A DNA stretch of 35,856 bases from Crocosphaera sp. (GCA_030065735.1 JASJDD010000004.1:1-35856), one strand, 5' to 3'. Positions 7,290-15,430 are shown, counted from the stretch's first letter. Translations and numbers: made by a program. The notes: generated by a model from the sequence alone, not told the origin.

Positions 7290-9323
7290 ATGTCCTCTTT
7301 GTCTTCTTCCAACTTAACGTCTTCCAAACGCAATCGGGCGGTTGCCCTGCGTAATTACTTTTCACCCTTTGGCAATAAACTGATCGAAGCGGGGTATGTG
7401 GGCCCCGATCAGATGAAACAGGCCCTTGTGGAAACCCGTAAAACCGGTCGTCCCTTAACAGAAGTGTTACAGATGATGACCGGGGAACCCTTATCTCCCG
7501 ATTTATTAAGACAATATAAAAAACACCATTTATTTGAACTCAAAATCCTCTATGGTGTCGACTCCATCGATCCCGAAGTGTCTCCCATCGCGGATCGCCA
7601 GATGGCTGAATTAATCAATTCCTTAATTCCGTTTGATATTTGTCGTCGCCATAAAATTTTACCGTTGTCCCGACACGACGGGGAACCCCCTTCCATCTTG
7701 GTAGCGATGGTTGACCCGGATAACCTAGCGGCCCAAGATGACTTAAACCGCATCTTGAGGGCGAGAAACCTAGATTTACGGCGCATGGTCATTACCCAAG
7801 AAGATTATGACCATCTATTGCAACAGTATCATGAACTTCAAGGGGAAATTGATGCAGAAAACGAACGCATCTCTAAAGAGGAAGCCCTTAAAAAAATGGC
7901 CGATCTCACGGACATTGTGGACAACCTCGATGCAACCATGGCCGAAGAAAGTGATGAAAGCCATGATGCTCTAGACTCCAATGATGCCGATCAAGCACCG
8001 GTTATTAATTTAGTCAATAAAATCCTCGCCAAAGCTCTTCAGGAAGGCACTTCCGATATTCATGTTGAACCCCAAGAAGAAACCCTTGGCATTCGTTTCC
8101 GTAAAGATGGGGTACTGCAACAAGCCTTTGATCCCCTACCCCGAAAAGTCACCCCGGCGGTGGTGGCGCGGTTTAAAATTATGGCGGATCTCGATATTGC
8201 AGAGCGTCGTCTTCCTCAAGATGGTAAGATTCGACGCATTTATCAAGGCCGAAAAGTGGATTTTCGGGTCAATACCTTACCCAGTCGTTACGGTGAAAAA
8301 GTTTGTTTACGGATCTTAGATAACTCAGCCACTCAGTTAGGGTTAGATAAACTGATTACTAACCAAGAAACCCTACAAATTGTCCGAGACTTGGCCAGTC
8401 GTCCTTTTGGGCTGTTTCTGGTGACCGGACCAACCGGTTCGGGTAAATCCACCAGTTTGTATTCTGTCTTAGCCGAAAGAAATAATCCTGGGGTGAATAT
8501 TAGCACCGCCGAAGATCCCATCGAATACTCTTTACCGGGTATTACCCAAGTTCAAGTCATTCGAGAAAAGGGGATGAACTTTGCCTCTATTTTAAGGGCT
8601 TTCATGCGACAAGATCCCGACGTAATTCTGGTGGGGGAAACCAGGGACGTAGAAACGGCTAAAACCGCTATTGAAGCAGCCTTAACCGGACACTTAGTTT
8701 TAACCACCTTACACACCAACGATGCACCTGGAGCGATCGCTCGTCTCGATGAAATGGGGATTGAACCCTTTATGATTTCTGGGGCGTTATTAGGGGTACT
8801 CGCCCAACGGTTAATGCGTCGGGTGTGCAGTGAATGTCGGGTTCCCTATCATCCCACCAAAGCAGAATTAGCCCGTTTTGGCTTATCCGCTTCCAATGAG
8901 GAAGAAACGACTATTTATAAGGCAAATAAATTAACGGCAGAGGAAATTGCCGAAGCGAAAAAAGAGGGTACCCTTTGTCAAAAATGTGGTGGTAGTGGCT
9001 ACAAGGGACGGGTTGGGGTTTATGAAGTGATGCGGAATACCGAACGGGTTCAAAGCCTGATTAACGAAGGCGCAACCACCGATCGCATTAAGGAAGCGGC
9101 CGTCGAAGAAGGGATGATTACCATTCTGGCCTACAGTTTACAACTGGTTCAAGAAGGGTATACCACCCTCGAAGAAGTGGAACGGGTGACGTTTACGGAT
9201 ACGGGACTCGAAGCGGAATTAAAAGCCAAGCGCAAGAGTTCCCTTGAATGTAAAACCTGTTCTGCCGGACTCGAACCGGAGTGGATGGACTGTCCCTATT
9301 GTATGACTCCCAGATTTACTTAA
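7290..9323 (+). CDS. pilB: Type IV pilus assembly ATPase PilB (GspE/PulE family)
   Basis: 677-residue extension motor ATPase that powers pilin polymerisation at the inner membrane. An N-terminal MshEN/T2SSE-N domain occupies roughly residues 30-180. The C-terminal ATPase shows Walker A GPTGSGKS at 380-387, the Asp box EDPIEY, Walker B DPDVILVGETRD and the His box TLHTND. A tetracysteine zinc site (CSEC...CQKC) follows. Unusually for the textbook protein, there is an additional C-terminal zinc-ribbon-like pair, CKTC and CPYC, in the last 30 residues. Start ATG 7290. It is first of the pilB-pilT-pilC set, with 37 bases to pilT. Pili of this type drive phototactic twitching and DNA uptake in unicellular cyanobacteria. 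Confidence 0.95.
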   Translation: MSSLSSSNLTSSKRNRAVALRNYFSPFGNKLIEAGYVGPDQMKQALVETRKTGRPLTEVLQMMTGEPLSPDLLRQYKKHHLFELKILYGVDSIDPEVSPIADRQMAELINSLIPFDICRRHKILPLSRHDGEPPSILVAMVDPDNLAAQDDLNRILRARNLDLRRMVITQEDYDHLLQQYHELQGEIDAENERISKEEALKKMADLTDIVDNLDATMAEESDESHDALDSNDADQAPVINLVNKILAKALQEGTSDIHVEPQEETLGIRFRKDGVLQQAFDPLPRKVTPAVVARFKIMADLDIAERRLPQDGKIRRIYQGRKVDFRVNTLPSRYGEKVCLRILDNSATQLGLDKLITNQETLQIVRDLASRPFGLFLVTGPTGSGKSTSLYSVLAERNNPGVNISTAEDPIEYSLPGITQVQVIREKGMNFASILRAFMRQDPDVILVGETRDVETAKTAIEAALTGHLVLTTLHTNDAPGAIARLDEMGIEPFMISGALLGVLAQRLMRRVCSECRVPYHPTKAELARFGLSASNEEETTIYKANKLTAEEIAEAKKEGTLCQKCGGSGYKGRVGVYEVMRNTERVQSLINEGATTDRIKEAAVEEGMITILAYSLQLVQEGYTTLEEVERVTFTDTGLEAELKAKRKSSLECKTCSAGLEPEWMDCPYCMTPRFT

Positions 9324-9360
9324 TTACTAATCTAATTCAATTTTAAGGAGGAAAAATCCA

Positions 9361-10470
9361 ATGGATGGAGTAATGATTGAAGATTTGATGGAACAACTCG
9401 TAGAAATGGGGGGTTCCGATATGCACATTCAAGCTGGTGCGCCCATTTATTTTCGTATTAGTGGTAAATTAGCCCCCGTTGATGAAGAACCTCTTTCTCC
9501 TCAAGAAAGTCAAAAATTAATTTTCAGTATGCTCAATAATAGTCAACGGAAAGAGTTGGAACAAAACTGGGAATTAGACTGTTCTTATGGGGTGAAAGGG
9601 TTGGCACGGTTTCGGGTCAATGTTTATAAAGAACGGGGGTGTTACGCTGCTTGTTTACGGGCTTTATCCTCAAAAATTCCCAATTTTGAACAGTTAGGAC
9701 TGCCTAATATTGTGCGGGAAATGGCAGAACGGCCACGGGGTATGGTGTTAGTCACCGGTCAAACGGGTTCAGGAAAAACGACTACCTTAGCAGCGATTTT
9801 AGACTTGATTAATCGGACTCGACAGGAACATATTTTAACGGTTGAAGATCCTATCGAATATGTTTTTCCTAATATTAAAAGTCTCTTTCATCAACGACAA
9901 AAAGGGGAAGATACTAAGTCTTTTGCCAATGCTTTAAAAGCCTCTTTACGGGAAGATCCTGACATCATTTTGGTGGGGGAAATGCGGGACTTAGAAACCA
10001 TTGGTTTAGCCATCACCGCAGCAGAAACGGGACACTTAGTTTTTGGTACGTTACACACCAATTCAGCAGCCGGTACCATTGACCGTATTGTTGACGTATT
10101 TCCGGCCAATCAACAGGCACAAATTCGGGCGATGTTATCTAACTCTTTGATTGCAGTTTTTAGTCAATGTTTAGTGAAGAAAAAGAACCCTAAACCTGGT
10201 GAGTTTGGTCGGGCGATGGCTCAAGAAATTATGATTGTTACTCCTGCGATCGCTAACCTAATGCGAGAAGGAAAAGCCGGTCAAATTTATTCCTCTATTC
10301 AAACAGGAATGAAACTGGGAATGCAAACTATGGAACAAGCCTTAGCTAACTTAGTGATCAGTGGTTCAGTTGCTTTTGAAGAAGCTGTTTCTAAAAGTGC
10401 TAAACCCGATGAGTTACAACGTTTAATTGGTGGTGCAACTATGGGAAAAAAAGCCAAAGTACGCCGTTAA
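9361..10470 (+). CDS. pilT: Twitching motility retraction ATPase PilT
   Basis: 369 residues, typical for PilT, the hexameric ATPase that depolymerises type IV pili during retraction. Motifs include the early GGSDMHIQAG, Walker A GQTGSGKT at residues 133-140, the Asp box VEDPIEY, Walker B DPDIILVGEMRD and the His box TLHTNSA. The start ATG 9361 has a strong ribosome binding site (AAGGAGG) about 10 bases upstream. It lies between pilB and pilC on the same strand. A perfect palindrome follows its stop codon and may modulate readthrough into pilC. Confidence 0.95.
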   Translation: MDGVMIEDLMEQLVEMGGSDMHIQAGAPIYFRISGKLAPVDEEPLSPQESQKLIFSMLNNSQRKELEQNWELDCSYGVKGLARFRVNVYKERGCYAACLRALSSKIPNFEQLGLPNIVREMAERPRGMVLVTGQTGSGKTTTLAAILDLINRTRQEHILTVEDPIEYVFPNIKSLFHQRQKGEDTKSFANALKASLREDPDIILVGEMRDLETIGLAITAAETGHLVFGTLHTNSAAGTIDRIVDVFPANQQAQIRAMLSNSLIAVFSQCLVKKKNPKPGEFGRAMAQEIMIVTPAIANLMREGKAGQIYSSIQTGMKLGMQTMEQALANLVISGSVAFEEAVSKSAKPDELQRLIGGATMGKKAKVRR

Positions 10471-10472
10471 AA

Positions 10473-10492
10473 CCCCGTCGTTAACGACGGGG
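10473..10492. repeat. Perfect 20-bp palindrome between pilT and pilC
   Basis: CCCCGTCGTTAACGACGGGG begins 2 bases after the pilT stop. There is no T tract, so it is a poor intrinsic terminator. It matches the palindrome at 1284-1303 at the CCCC ends and CGTTAACG core, suggesting a dispersed REP-like family; it might also stabilise the pilT mRNA 3' end. Confidence 0.7.
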
Positions 10493-10520
10493 CATTACTG
10501 TTTATTATGTATGAAAGAAA

Positions 10521-11735
10521 ATGCCTACTTATATTGCTCAAGTTAAGGATTTAAAAGGAAAAATTTCTAAGCAAAAAGTGGAAGCAACCTCCCCCGAACA
10601 AGCACGGGCAATGCTGAGACAGCAATATCCTGCTATTGGAAAAATTAAAGAAGCGGGAATGCAATTTGATTTTTCAGGGATAGAAGGGGCTTTAAATAAC
10701 GTCGGCGTTAAGGATAAAGCTGTCTTTTCTCGTCAATTTTCGGTAATGATTAATGCGGGGGTTGCGATTGTTCGTTGTTTAGGAGTTTTATCCGATCAAG
10801 CCACTAATCCTAAAATGAAAAAGGCTTTATTAGCTATTAGCGCAGAAGTCCAACAAGGGATTAGTTTATCCGAAGCTTTAGGAAAACATCCTGAGTGTTT
10901 TGATCAACTCTATGTCAGTATGGTTGAAGCAGGAGAAACTGGTGGGGTACTCGATGAAGTATTAAACCGTTTGGCTAAACTTCTTGAAGATATGGCAAGA
11001 CTACAAAACCAAATTAAATCCGCTATGGCTTATCCGGTTACAGTGGGTATTTTAGCGGTGGTTGTTTTCTTTGCTATGACTATCTTTTTGATTCCTGTTT
11101 TTGCAGGAATTTTTGAAGATTTGGGGGCAGAATTACCCGCTTTAACGCAATTTATGCTTTACTTAAGTGGTATTATGCGAAGCTGGAAAATTCTCATTCC
11201 CATTGTAGGGGGGTTTGGCTTAGTTTTTGGCATCAAACAATATTATAAAACCCCAGTTGGTCGCTTACAAATTGATAAATTTCTCCTGAAAATGCCCCTA
11301 TTTGGTGACTTAAATGAAAAGTCGGCTGTGGCACGTTTTTGTCGCGTTTTTGGGACATTAACTCGTTCGGGTGTTCCTATTCTTAGTTCTTTAGAAATTG
11401 TTTGTAACACCGTCGGAAATAAGGTCATTTCTAATGCGGTAGCTGGGGCCCAAGCGGAAATTCAACAAGGAGGTATGATGAGTTTAGCCCTACAAAATGC
11501 CAATGTTTTTCCACAGTTAGCTATCCAAATGATTTGTATTGGGGAAGAAACCGGGGAACTGGATGCCATGATGATGAAAGTGGCTGATTTTTATGAGGAT
11601 GAAGTGGAACAAGCTGTGAAAGCGTTAACCAGTGTCATTGAACCTTTAATGATGGTTTTGATCGCTGGTATGGTAGGGGTAATTCTTTTGTCTATGTATT
11701 TACCCATGTTCAAAATTTTCGACCAACTGGTTTAA
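10521..11735 (+). CDS. pilC: Type IV pilus inner-membrane platform protein PilC
   Basis: 404-residue polytopic membrane protein of the GspF/PilC family, the platform on which the PilB and PilT motors act. Two GspF domains are visible, with the FSRQFSVMINAGVAIVRCL and ARFCRVFGTLTRSGVPILSSLE repeats and the partner motifs YVSMVEAGETGG and QMICIGEETGELDAM. Hydrophobic segments lie near residues 172-197, 225-240 and at the C-terminus (VLIAGMVGVILLSMYLP). Start ATG 10521. It completes the pilB-pilT-pilC set and is followed by a tandem repeat rather than a visible terminator. Confidence 0.95.
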   Translation: MPTYIAQVKDLKGKISKQKVEATSPEQARAMLRQQYPAIGKIKEAGMQFDFSGIEGALNNVGVKDKAVFSRQFSVMINAGVAIVRCLGVLSDQATNPKMKKALLAISAEVQQGISLSEALGKHPECFDQLYVSMVEAGETGGVLDEVLNRLAKLLEDMARLQNQIKSAMAYPVTVGILAVVVFFAMTIFLIPVFAGIFEDLGAELPALTQFMLYLSGIMRSWKILIPIVGGFGLVFGIKQYYKTPVGRLQIDKFLLKMPLFGDLNEKSAVARFCRVFGTLTRSGVPILSSLEIVCNTVGNKVISNAVAGAQAEIQQGGMMSLALQNANVFPQLAIQMICIGEETGELDAMMMKVADFYEDEVEQAVKALTSVIEPLMMVLIAGMVGVILLSMYLPMFKIFDQLV

Positions 11736-11736
11736 C

Positions 11737-11826
11737 GAAGTCAGAAGTTCCTCACTCCGTTCCGGCGCTATCGCACAGAAGTCAGAAGTCAGAAGTTCCT
11801 CACTCCGTTCCGGCGCTATCGCACAG
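11737..11826. repeat. Tandem repeat, two units of period 48, with TCAGAAG heptamers
   Basis: A 42-base stretch, from GAAGTCAGAAGTTCC to GGCGCTATCGCACAG, occurs at 11737-11778 and again, apparently identical, at 11785-11826. The junction holds further AGTCAGA heptamers. It lies directly downstream of pilC. It is of the short tandemly repeated repetitive (STRR) type known in cyanobacteria, with no coding potential visible. Confidence 0.75.
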
Positions 11827-11914
11827 GAGTTCTGTCAATGATTCAAACTTATAGAGGCGTTTTCCCTAACGTCTCTATAATAATTTTAGGGGTTATTTTA
11901 TTATTAATTTTCTT

Positions 11915-12493
11915 ATGTCGATTAAACCATCCCATTACGAACAACTTTTATGCCAATATAGCGATCGCTTGTCCGCTATTTCTCTTTTAAAACAGCATCG
12001 TTCTTATCTGGAAATGATCCCTAGTTTACGTCGTCCTGAAGAAAGTTTGATTACTATTCCTCTACCGCTTGTTAAGGTTCGTCACCCGAAACCTTTAAGC
12101 GAAAATCGTTTGAGTTCTCCTAATATTCAGGAAGCTATACAGTTACCTTGTGATCTGGCTATTATTATGTGTGACCCTGAATGGAAAATTAAGTTAGGGT
12201 CAGAAATTATTATTTTTATTCATCGTCCTCACGAAGATTTTTCCCATTTATTATCTCGTTGGCGACAAACTCAAATCCATTTAGATAAAGATTATGAATG
12301 GTTAATGCCGATGAAACAAGCGCATATGTTAAGTGAAGGAGGAGAAAAAGTTTATCCTTTATTTGTGGTGTTTGAAAATACTTTAGAGAGAATTAAAAAA
12401 GGATTAAAAGGAGCTTGTTTACCTTATATTGTTCAACAATCTATTCCTGAAGAAAGCGAGGATAATTTAGAATTGGGGGAATTTAGAATTTAG
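11915..12493 (+). CDS. Hypothetical protein, 192 residues
   Basis: I do not recognise a family. The protein is soluble, without signal peptide or membrane segments. The N-terminal third is rich in Leu, Arg and Pro (SLRRPEESLITIPLPLVKVRHP); the central part has a beta-rich CDLAIIMCDPEWKIKLGSEIIIFIHRP and a WRQTQIHLDKDYEWLMP stretch. The last residues, GEFRI, and the stop codon are encoded by the beginning of a GAATTTA heptamer array, so the native C-terminus may have been altered by repeat growth. It starts at ATG 11915 with no strong ribosome binding site. Codon use looks like that of its neighbours and the frame is long and open, so it is very likely a real gene. Confidence 0.65.
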   Translation: MSIKPSHYEQLLCQYSDRLSAISLLKQHRSYLEMIPSLRRPEESLITIPLPLVKVRHPKPLSENRLSSPNIQEAIQLPCDLAIIMCDPEWKIKLGSEIIIFIHRPHEDFSHLLSRWRQTQIHLDKDYEWLMPMKQAHMLSEGGEKVYPLFVVFENTLERIKKGLKGACLPYIVQQSIPEESEDNLELGEFRI

Positions 12494-12548
12494 AATTTAG
12501 AATTTATTGGTTCTGAACACTCTACATTCTACATTCTACATTCTACAT
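12479..12548. repeat. Two heptamer arrays: GAATTTA x4 and TCTACAT x4
   Basis: Four perfect GAATTTA units occupy 12479-12506 and four perfect TCTACAT units occupy 12521-12548. The first array overlaps the end of the upstream gene and supplies its stop codon. The same GAATTTA unit (read as TAGAATT) recurs at 15216-15236 on the far side of the caspase cassette. Confidence 0.9.
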
Positions 12549-12576
12549 TCTGCAAATTTTCATCTTATTAAATACT

Positions 12577-12969
12577 ATGATAGACTCTTTACTGGTTGAA
12601 TTTTCTTTCACGATCAATGATCCTAATCTGGAAGAGGAAAGAAAGCAAAAAATTGCGACACAACTGTTAAAAGAATTACGACAATGGGAGGAAGTGGAAA
12701 CAGTTGATTTTACAGAAGATGTGAGTCCCGAACTAGGGAGTAAACCAGGAATTGCTAATTTAATTGGTTGGTTAACCACGAAAGTGAAAATTGATAAAAT
12801 TGTAAATTTTTTACAAAAATTACCTGAAGTTATGAATAAAAAACCGCTTAAAATTTCTGTAAAAGTTGGAAACAATGAAACAACCATTGAAGTCAAAAAT
12901 ACAGAAGATTTATTACAAGTTGAAGAAACAACTAAACGGTTAATTGAAGCGTTACAAAATAACAATTAA
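12577..12969 (+). CDS. EACC1-like small protein next to a caspase effector
   Basis: 130 residues. The layout is a beta strand (LLVEFSFTIND), a helix with LLKELRQW, a strand VETVDFTED, a central GSKPGIANLIGWLTTKV stretch, a helix, then a C-terminal beta hairpin (ISVKVGNNETTIEVKN) and final helix. This order and the Gly-rich central motif resemble the 'effector-associated constant component 1' (EACC1) proteins described beside caspase, trypsin and similar effectors in bacterial conflict systems. Placement 252 bases upstream of a caspase-like gene on the same strand supports that. No signal peptide or membrane segment. The family assignment is from memory of the motif pattern, so moderate confidence; the biochemical role of EACC1 is not established. 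Confidence 0.65.
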   Translation: MIDSLLVEFSFTINDPNLEEERKQKIATQLLKELRQWEEVETVDFTEDVSPELGSKPGIANLIGWLTTKVKIDKIVNFLQKLPEVMNKKPLKISVKVGNNETTIEVKNTEDLLQVEETTKRLIEALQNNN

Positions 12970-12987
12970 TTATCTCTTAAAACCTAG

Positions 12988-13050
12988 GGTGGGTTAGACG
13001 GCTATAATATTAAATGATGACAAGGAACAAAAAATCCGTCGTAACCCACC
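12988..13050. repeat. Short MITE-like inverted repeat element
   Basis: Left end GGTGGGTTAGACGG (12988-13001) and right end CCGTCGTAACCCACC (13036-13050) are near-perfect inverted repeats around an AT-rich 34-base centre. Elements with GTGGGTTACGNCGG ends are widespread in cyanobacteria. It lies between the EACC1-like and caspase genes. Confidence 0.65.
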
Positions 13051-13076
13051 ACTTTAGTTTTTTGATAATTATCAGT

Positions 13077-13183
13077 AACACAGTTGTCTAGGTAGTAATA
13101 CCCTGTATAATGTAACAACCACTAACACAGTCTTCTAGACTGTAATATCTGATATAAAGTAACAAGCACGATGCTTGTGTTAC
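13077..13183. repeat. Imperfect 47-bp direct duplication plus hairpin upstream of the caspase gene
   Basis: AACACAGTTGTCTAGG... starting at 13077 is repeated, with several differences, from 13124 (AACACAGTCTTCTAG...), giving a period of 47. Each unit carries a TGTAACAA or AGTAACAA end. The second unit runs into a hairpin, ACAAGCA-CGA-TGCTTGT, at about 13161-13177. It lies in the leader of the caspase gene and could be regulatory. Confidence 0.5.
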
Positions 13184-13221
13184 AGTGTTCATAAATTAGA
13201 TTTCAATCCTATTGTTAACTC

Positions 13222-15225
13222 ATGTCCCGAAAAATTGCCCTTTTAGTAGGGGTTAGTGAATATGGAGAAGGAATAGAAAATTTAAAGGCCCCTTTAAACG
13301 ATGTAGCGGCCATGAAACGGGTATTAGAAAATCCCAATTTAGGTAACTTTGAGGTAACAACATTAAAAAATCCTAATTTAGTTACCATGCAACTGGAAAT
13401 TATTAAACTCTTTAAACGAGCAAAAAAAGATGATTTAGTCTTATTTTATTTTTCGGGTCATGGTATTACGGATGATAATTATGAGTTATATTTGCCGACA
13501 AAATCAACAGGCAAAGAAGATTTTGAAGCTATGTCTGTTGCAGGAAGTTTCCTCAAGAAACAAGCAGAAAACTATTATGTTAAGCGCAAAATAATCATTT
13601 TAGATGCTTGTTACAGTGGTTCGATTAATAACGAATGGCGTAGTAAAAATATTAGCATCGATTTAAAACAATTTTTAGGCAAAGAAGGGTTAGCGGTGTT
13701 AACGTCTTCGAGTGCGACACAAGTTTCTTTTGAACAAGAAGGGGCGACTTTATCTCTGTATACTCAATATTTAGTAGAAGGCATTGAAACTGGAGCAGCC
13801 ACCCAAAACGATGATAATATTATCTATATTCGGGAATTACATGATTATGCTAAAAAGAAGGTTCAAGAAGTTAAGCCGAACATAAAACCCGATATTTTAA
13901 TTGATAAAGAAGGGTATGAAATTATTATTAGTCGTGCGCCGAGAAACCCAGAAGCAGACTATCGTAAGTTAGTAGAAAAATATCACAGAGAAGGAGAAAT
14001 TACAACCATAGATTTATTGATTTTAACCCCAAAATTGCAACAGTTAGGACTGACGGAAACCCAAGCTAAAAAAATAGAACAGGAAGTAACCGAACCGTTT
14101 CGCAGACGGAGAGAAAATCTTAAACAATATCGTCAAGTTCTAGAAAATGAAGTTAAACAAAAATATCCCCTCGATGCTTATATAACCAATAGATTACAAG
14201 AATATCAACAAGATATTTTAGGGTTAAGAGATGAAGATGTTGAACCCATTAAAAAAGAAATTTTTGCTCCCTTTCTCTCTCAACCTCAACCCAAAGAAAC
14301 CCCGAAAAAGATGACTCCTATTGAAACTCCGAAAAAAGTAATTACACCACCACCAAAACCAAATCATCAACCCTCTCTCAAAACCTTTCCTTTTCAGTAC
14401 GCAACCCTAAAAAAATTACCAGGAACAGAAGAAGTAGAGACTAATTATTATGACGCAGAAGCGCAATTTTTTACAGAAGATTTAGGTAATGGTGTTACCC
14501 TAGACATGGTTTATATTCCTGGGGGAACGTTTAAAATGGGTTCACCAGAGGGACAAGGACATGACAGCGAATATCCTCAACATTCTGTCACCCTCAAACC
14601 CTTTTTTATGGCTAAATATCCCATTACCCAAGCACAATGGGAACAAGTTGTTAAGTTATCTAAAATTGAGCGAGATTTAAAGTCAAATTGTGCTACATTT
14701 AAGGGAGATAAACGCCCTGTAGAATCTATTAGTTGGCTCGATGCAGTAGAATTCTGTCAACGGCTATCCCAAGCCACAGGCAAACCCTACCAACTCCCCT
14801 CCGAAGCTCAATGGGAATACGCCTGTCGTGCAGGAACCACCACTCCCTTTTATTTCGGAGAGATTATTACCCCAGATGTGGTCAACTATGACGGCGAATA
14901 CAGCTACAATGGTAGTCCTAAAGGGGTTTATCGGAGAGAAACAACTGAAGTGGGTAGTCTCCCCCCTAACCCCTTCGGACTCTATGATATACACGGAAAC
15001 GTCTGGGAGTGGTGTGCCGATGATTGGCATGAAAATTATAAAAATGCTCCCAGTGATGGAAGTGCTTGGTTGGTTGAGAACTTTTCTCAAGTAAAGTTAA
15101 AGATGCTGCGGGGTGGTTCTTGGTGCCATACTCCTGGGCGTTGCCGTTCTAATTACCGAGGCAGGCGCGATCTCGGTTACGACAGCTACGGCATTGGTAT
15201 GCGGATTGTCCTCGTTAGAATTTAG
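13222..15225 (+). CDS. Caspase-like peptidase fused to a formylglycine-generating-enzyme (FGE/CLec) domain
   Basis: 667 residues. Residues 1-230 form a C14 caspase/metacaspase domain with the catalytic dyad His80 (FYFSGHG) and Cys130 (LDACYSG). Residues about 245-355 are a helical cyanobacterial linker module (YRKLVEKYHREGEIT, then LGLTETQAKKIEQEV, then LGLRDEDVEPI). A Pro/Lys-rich hinge follows (about 360-395). Residues about 425-665 are an FGE-sulfatase domain of C-type lectin fold (MVYIPGGTFKMGSPE, QLPSEAQWEYACRAGT, GNVWEWCADDW, RGGSW). The fold often serves as a sensor or ligand-binding module rather than an enzyme. The last 38 residues resemble diversity-generating-retroelement targets, with mostly NNY codons. 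The stop codon lies in a TAGAATT heptamer array. Likely a conflict-system effector with the EACC1-like protein upstream; this is inference. Confidence 0.85.
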   Translation: MSRKIALLVGVSEYGEGIENLKAPLNDVAAMKRVLENPNLGNFEVTTLKNPNLVTMQLEIIKLFKRAKKDDLVLFYFSGHGITDDNYELYLPTKSTGKEDFEAMSVAGSFLKKQAENYYVKRKIIILDACYSGSINNEWRSKNISIDLKQFLGKEGLAVLTSSSATQVSFEQEGATLSLYTQYLVEGIETGAATQNDDNIIYIRELHDYAKKKVQEVKPNIKPDILIDKEGYEIIISRAPRNPEADYRKLVEKYHREGEITTIDLLILTPKLQQLGLTETQAKKIEQEVTEPFRRRRENLKQYRQVLENEVKQKYPLDAYITNRLQEYQQDILGLRDEDVEPIKKEIFAPFLSQPQPKETPKKMTPIETPKKVITPPPKPNHQPSLKTFPFQYATLKKLPGTEEVETNYYDAEAQFFTEDLGNGVTLDMVYIPGGTFKMGSPEGQGHDSEYPQHSVTLKPFFMAKYPITQAQWEQVVKLSKIERDLKSNCATFKGDKRPVESISWLDAVEFCQRLSQATGKPYQLPSEAQWEYACRAGTTTPFYFGEIITPDVVNYDGEYSYNGSPKGVYRRETTEVGSLPPNPFGLYDIHGNVWEWCADDWHENYKNAPSDGSAWLVENFSQVKLKMLRGGSWCHTPGRCRSNYRGRRDLGYDSYGIGMRIVLVRI

Positions 15226-15236
15226 AATTTAGAATG
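15216..15236. repeat. Heptamer array TAGAATT x2 + TAGAATG
   Basis: Three units overlap the end of the caspase-FGE gene and supply its stop codon. It is the same heptamer as the array at 12479-12506. Confidence 0.85.
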
Positions 15237-15241
15237 AAGAA

Positions 15242-15406
15242 TTAGTTTTTAGATTTAGTGTTTTTGATGATTGCATGAATAATAGAAATTAATTCATTAG
15301 ATTCATTTAGTAAAGAGAGTAATCTTGGTTCTAGATGTTTTTCAGTAGCAATTAATATTTTTAACCAATAATTTGTTTTTCTCGCTTCCTTAAGAGAAAT
15401 GCTCAT
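15242..15406 (-). pseudogene. C-terminal half of a four-helix-bundle protein (S23/TIGR02436 type)
   Basis: A 54-codon open frame from ATG 15404-15406 encodes SLKEARKTNYWLKILIATE and then LNESNELISIIHAIIKNTK. These are the third and fourth helices of the 23S-rRNA-intervening-sequence-type four-helix-bundle proteins (usually about 115-125 residues). The first two helices, including the usual NIAEG motif, are absent, so I read it as a truncated gene. It lies between heptamer arrays and opposes the caspase gene. The family is small and of unclear function. It is distantly similar in shape to the Avd accessory protein of diversity-generating retroelements, but the sequence fits S23 better. Confidence 0.65.
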
Positions 15407-15430
15407 TTTTAATCATAAGAATTAAGGATG

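Noticed and set aside
15242-15406. Possible Avd accessory gene of a diversity-generating retroelement next to the FGE target
   Set aside because: The residues (EARKTNYWLKILIATE, NESNELISIIHAIIK) fit S23/TIGR02436 four-helix-bundle proteins better than Avd, the gene is truncated, and no reverse transcriptase or template repeat is nearby.
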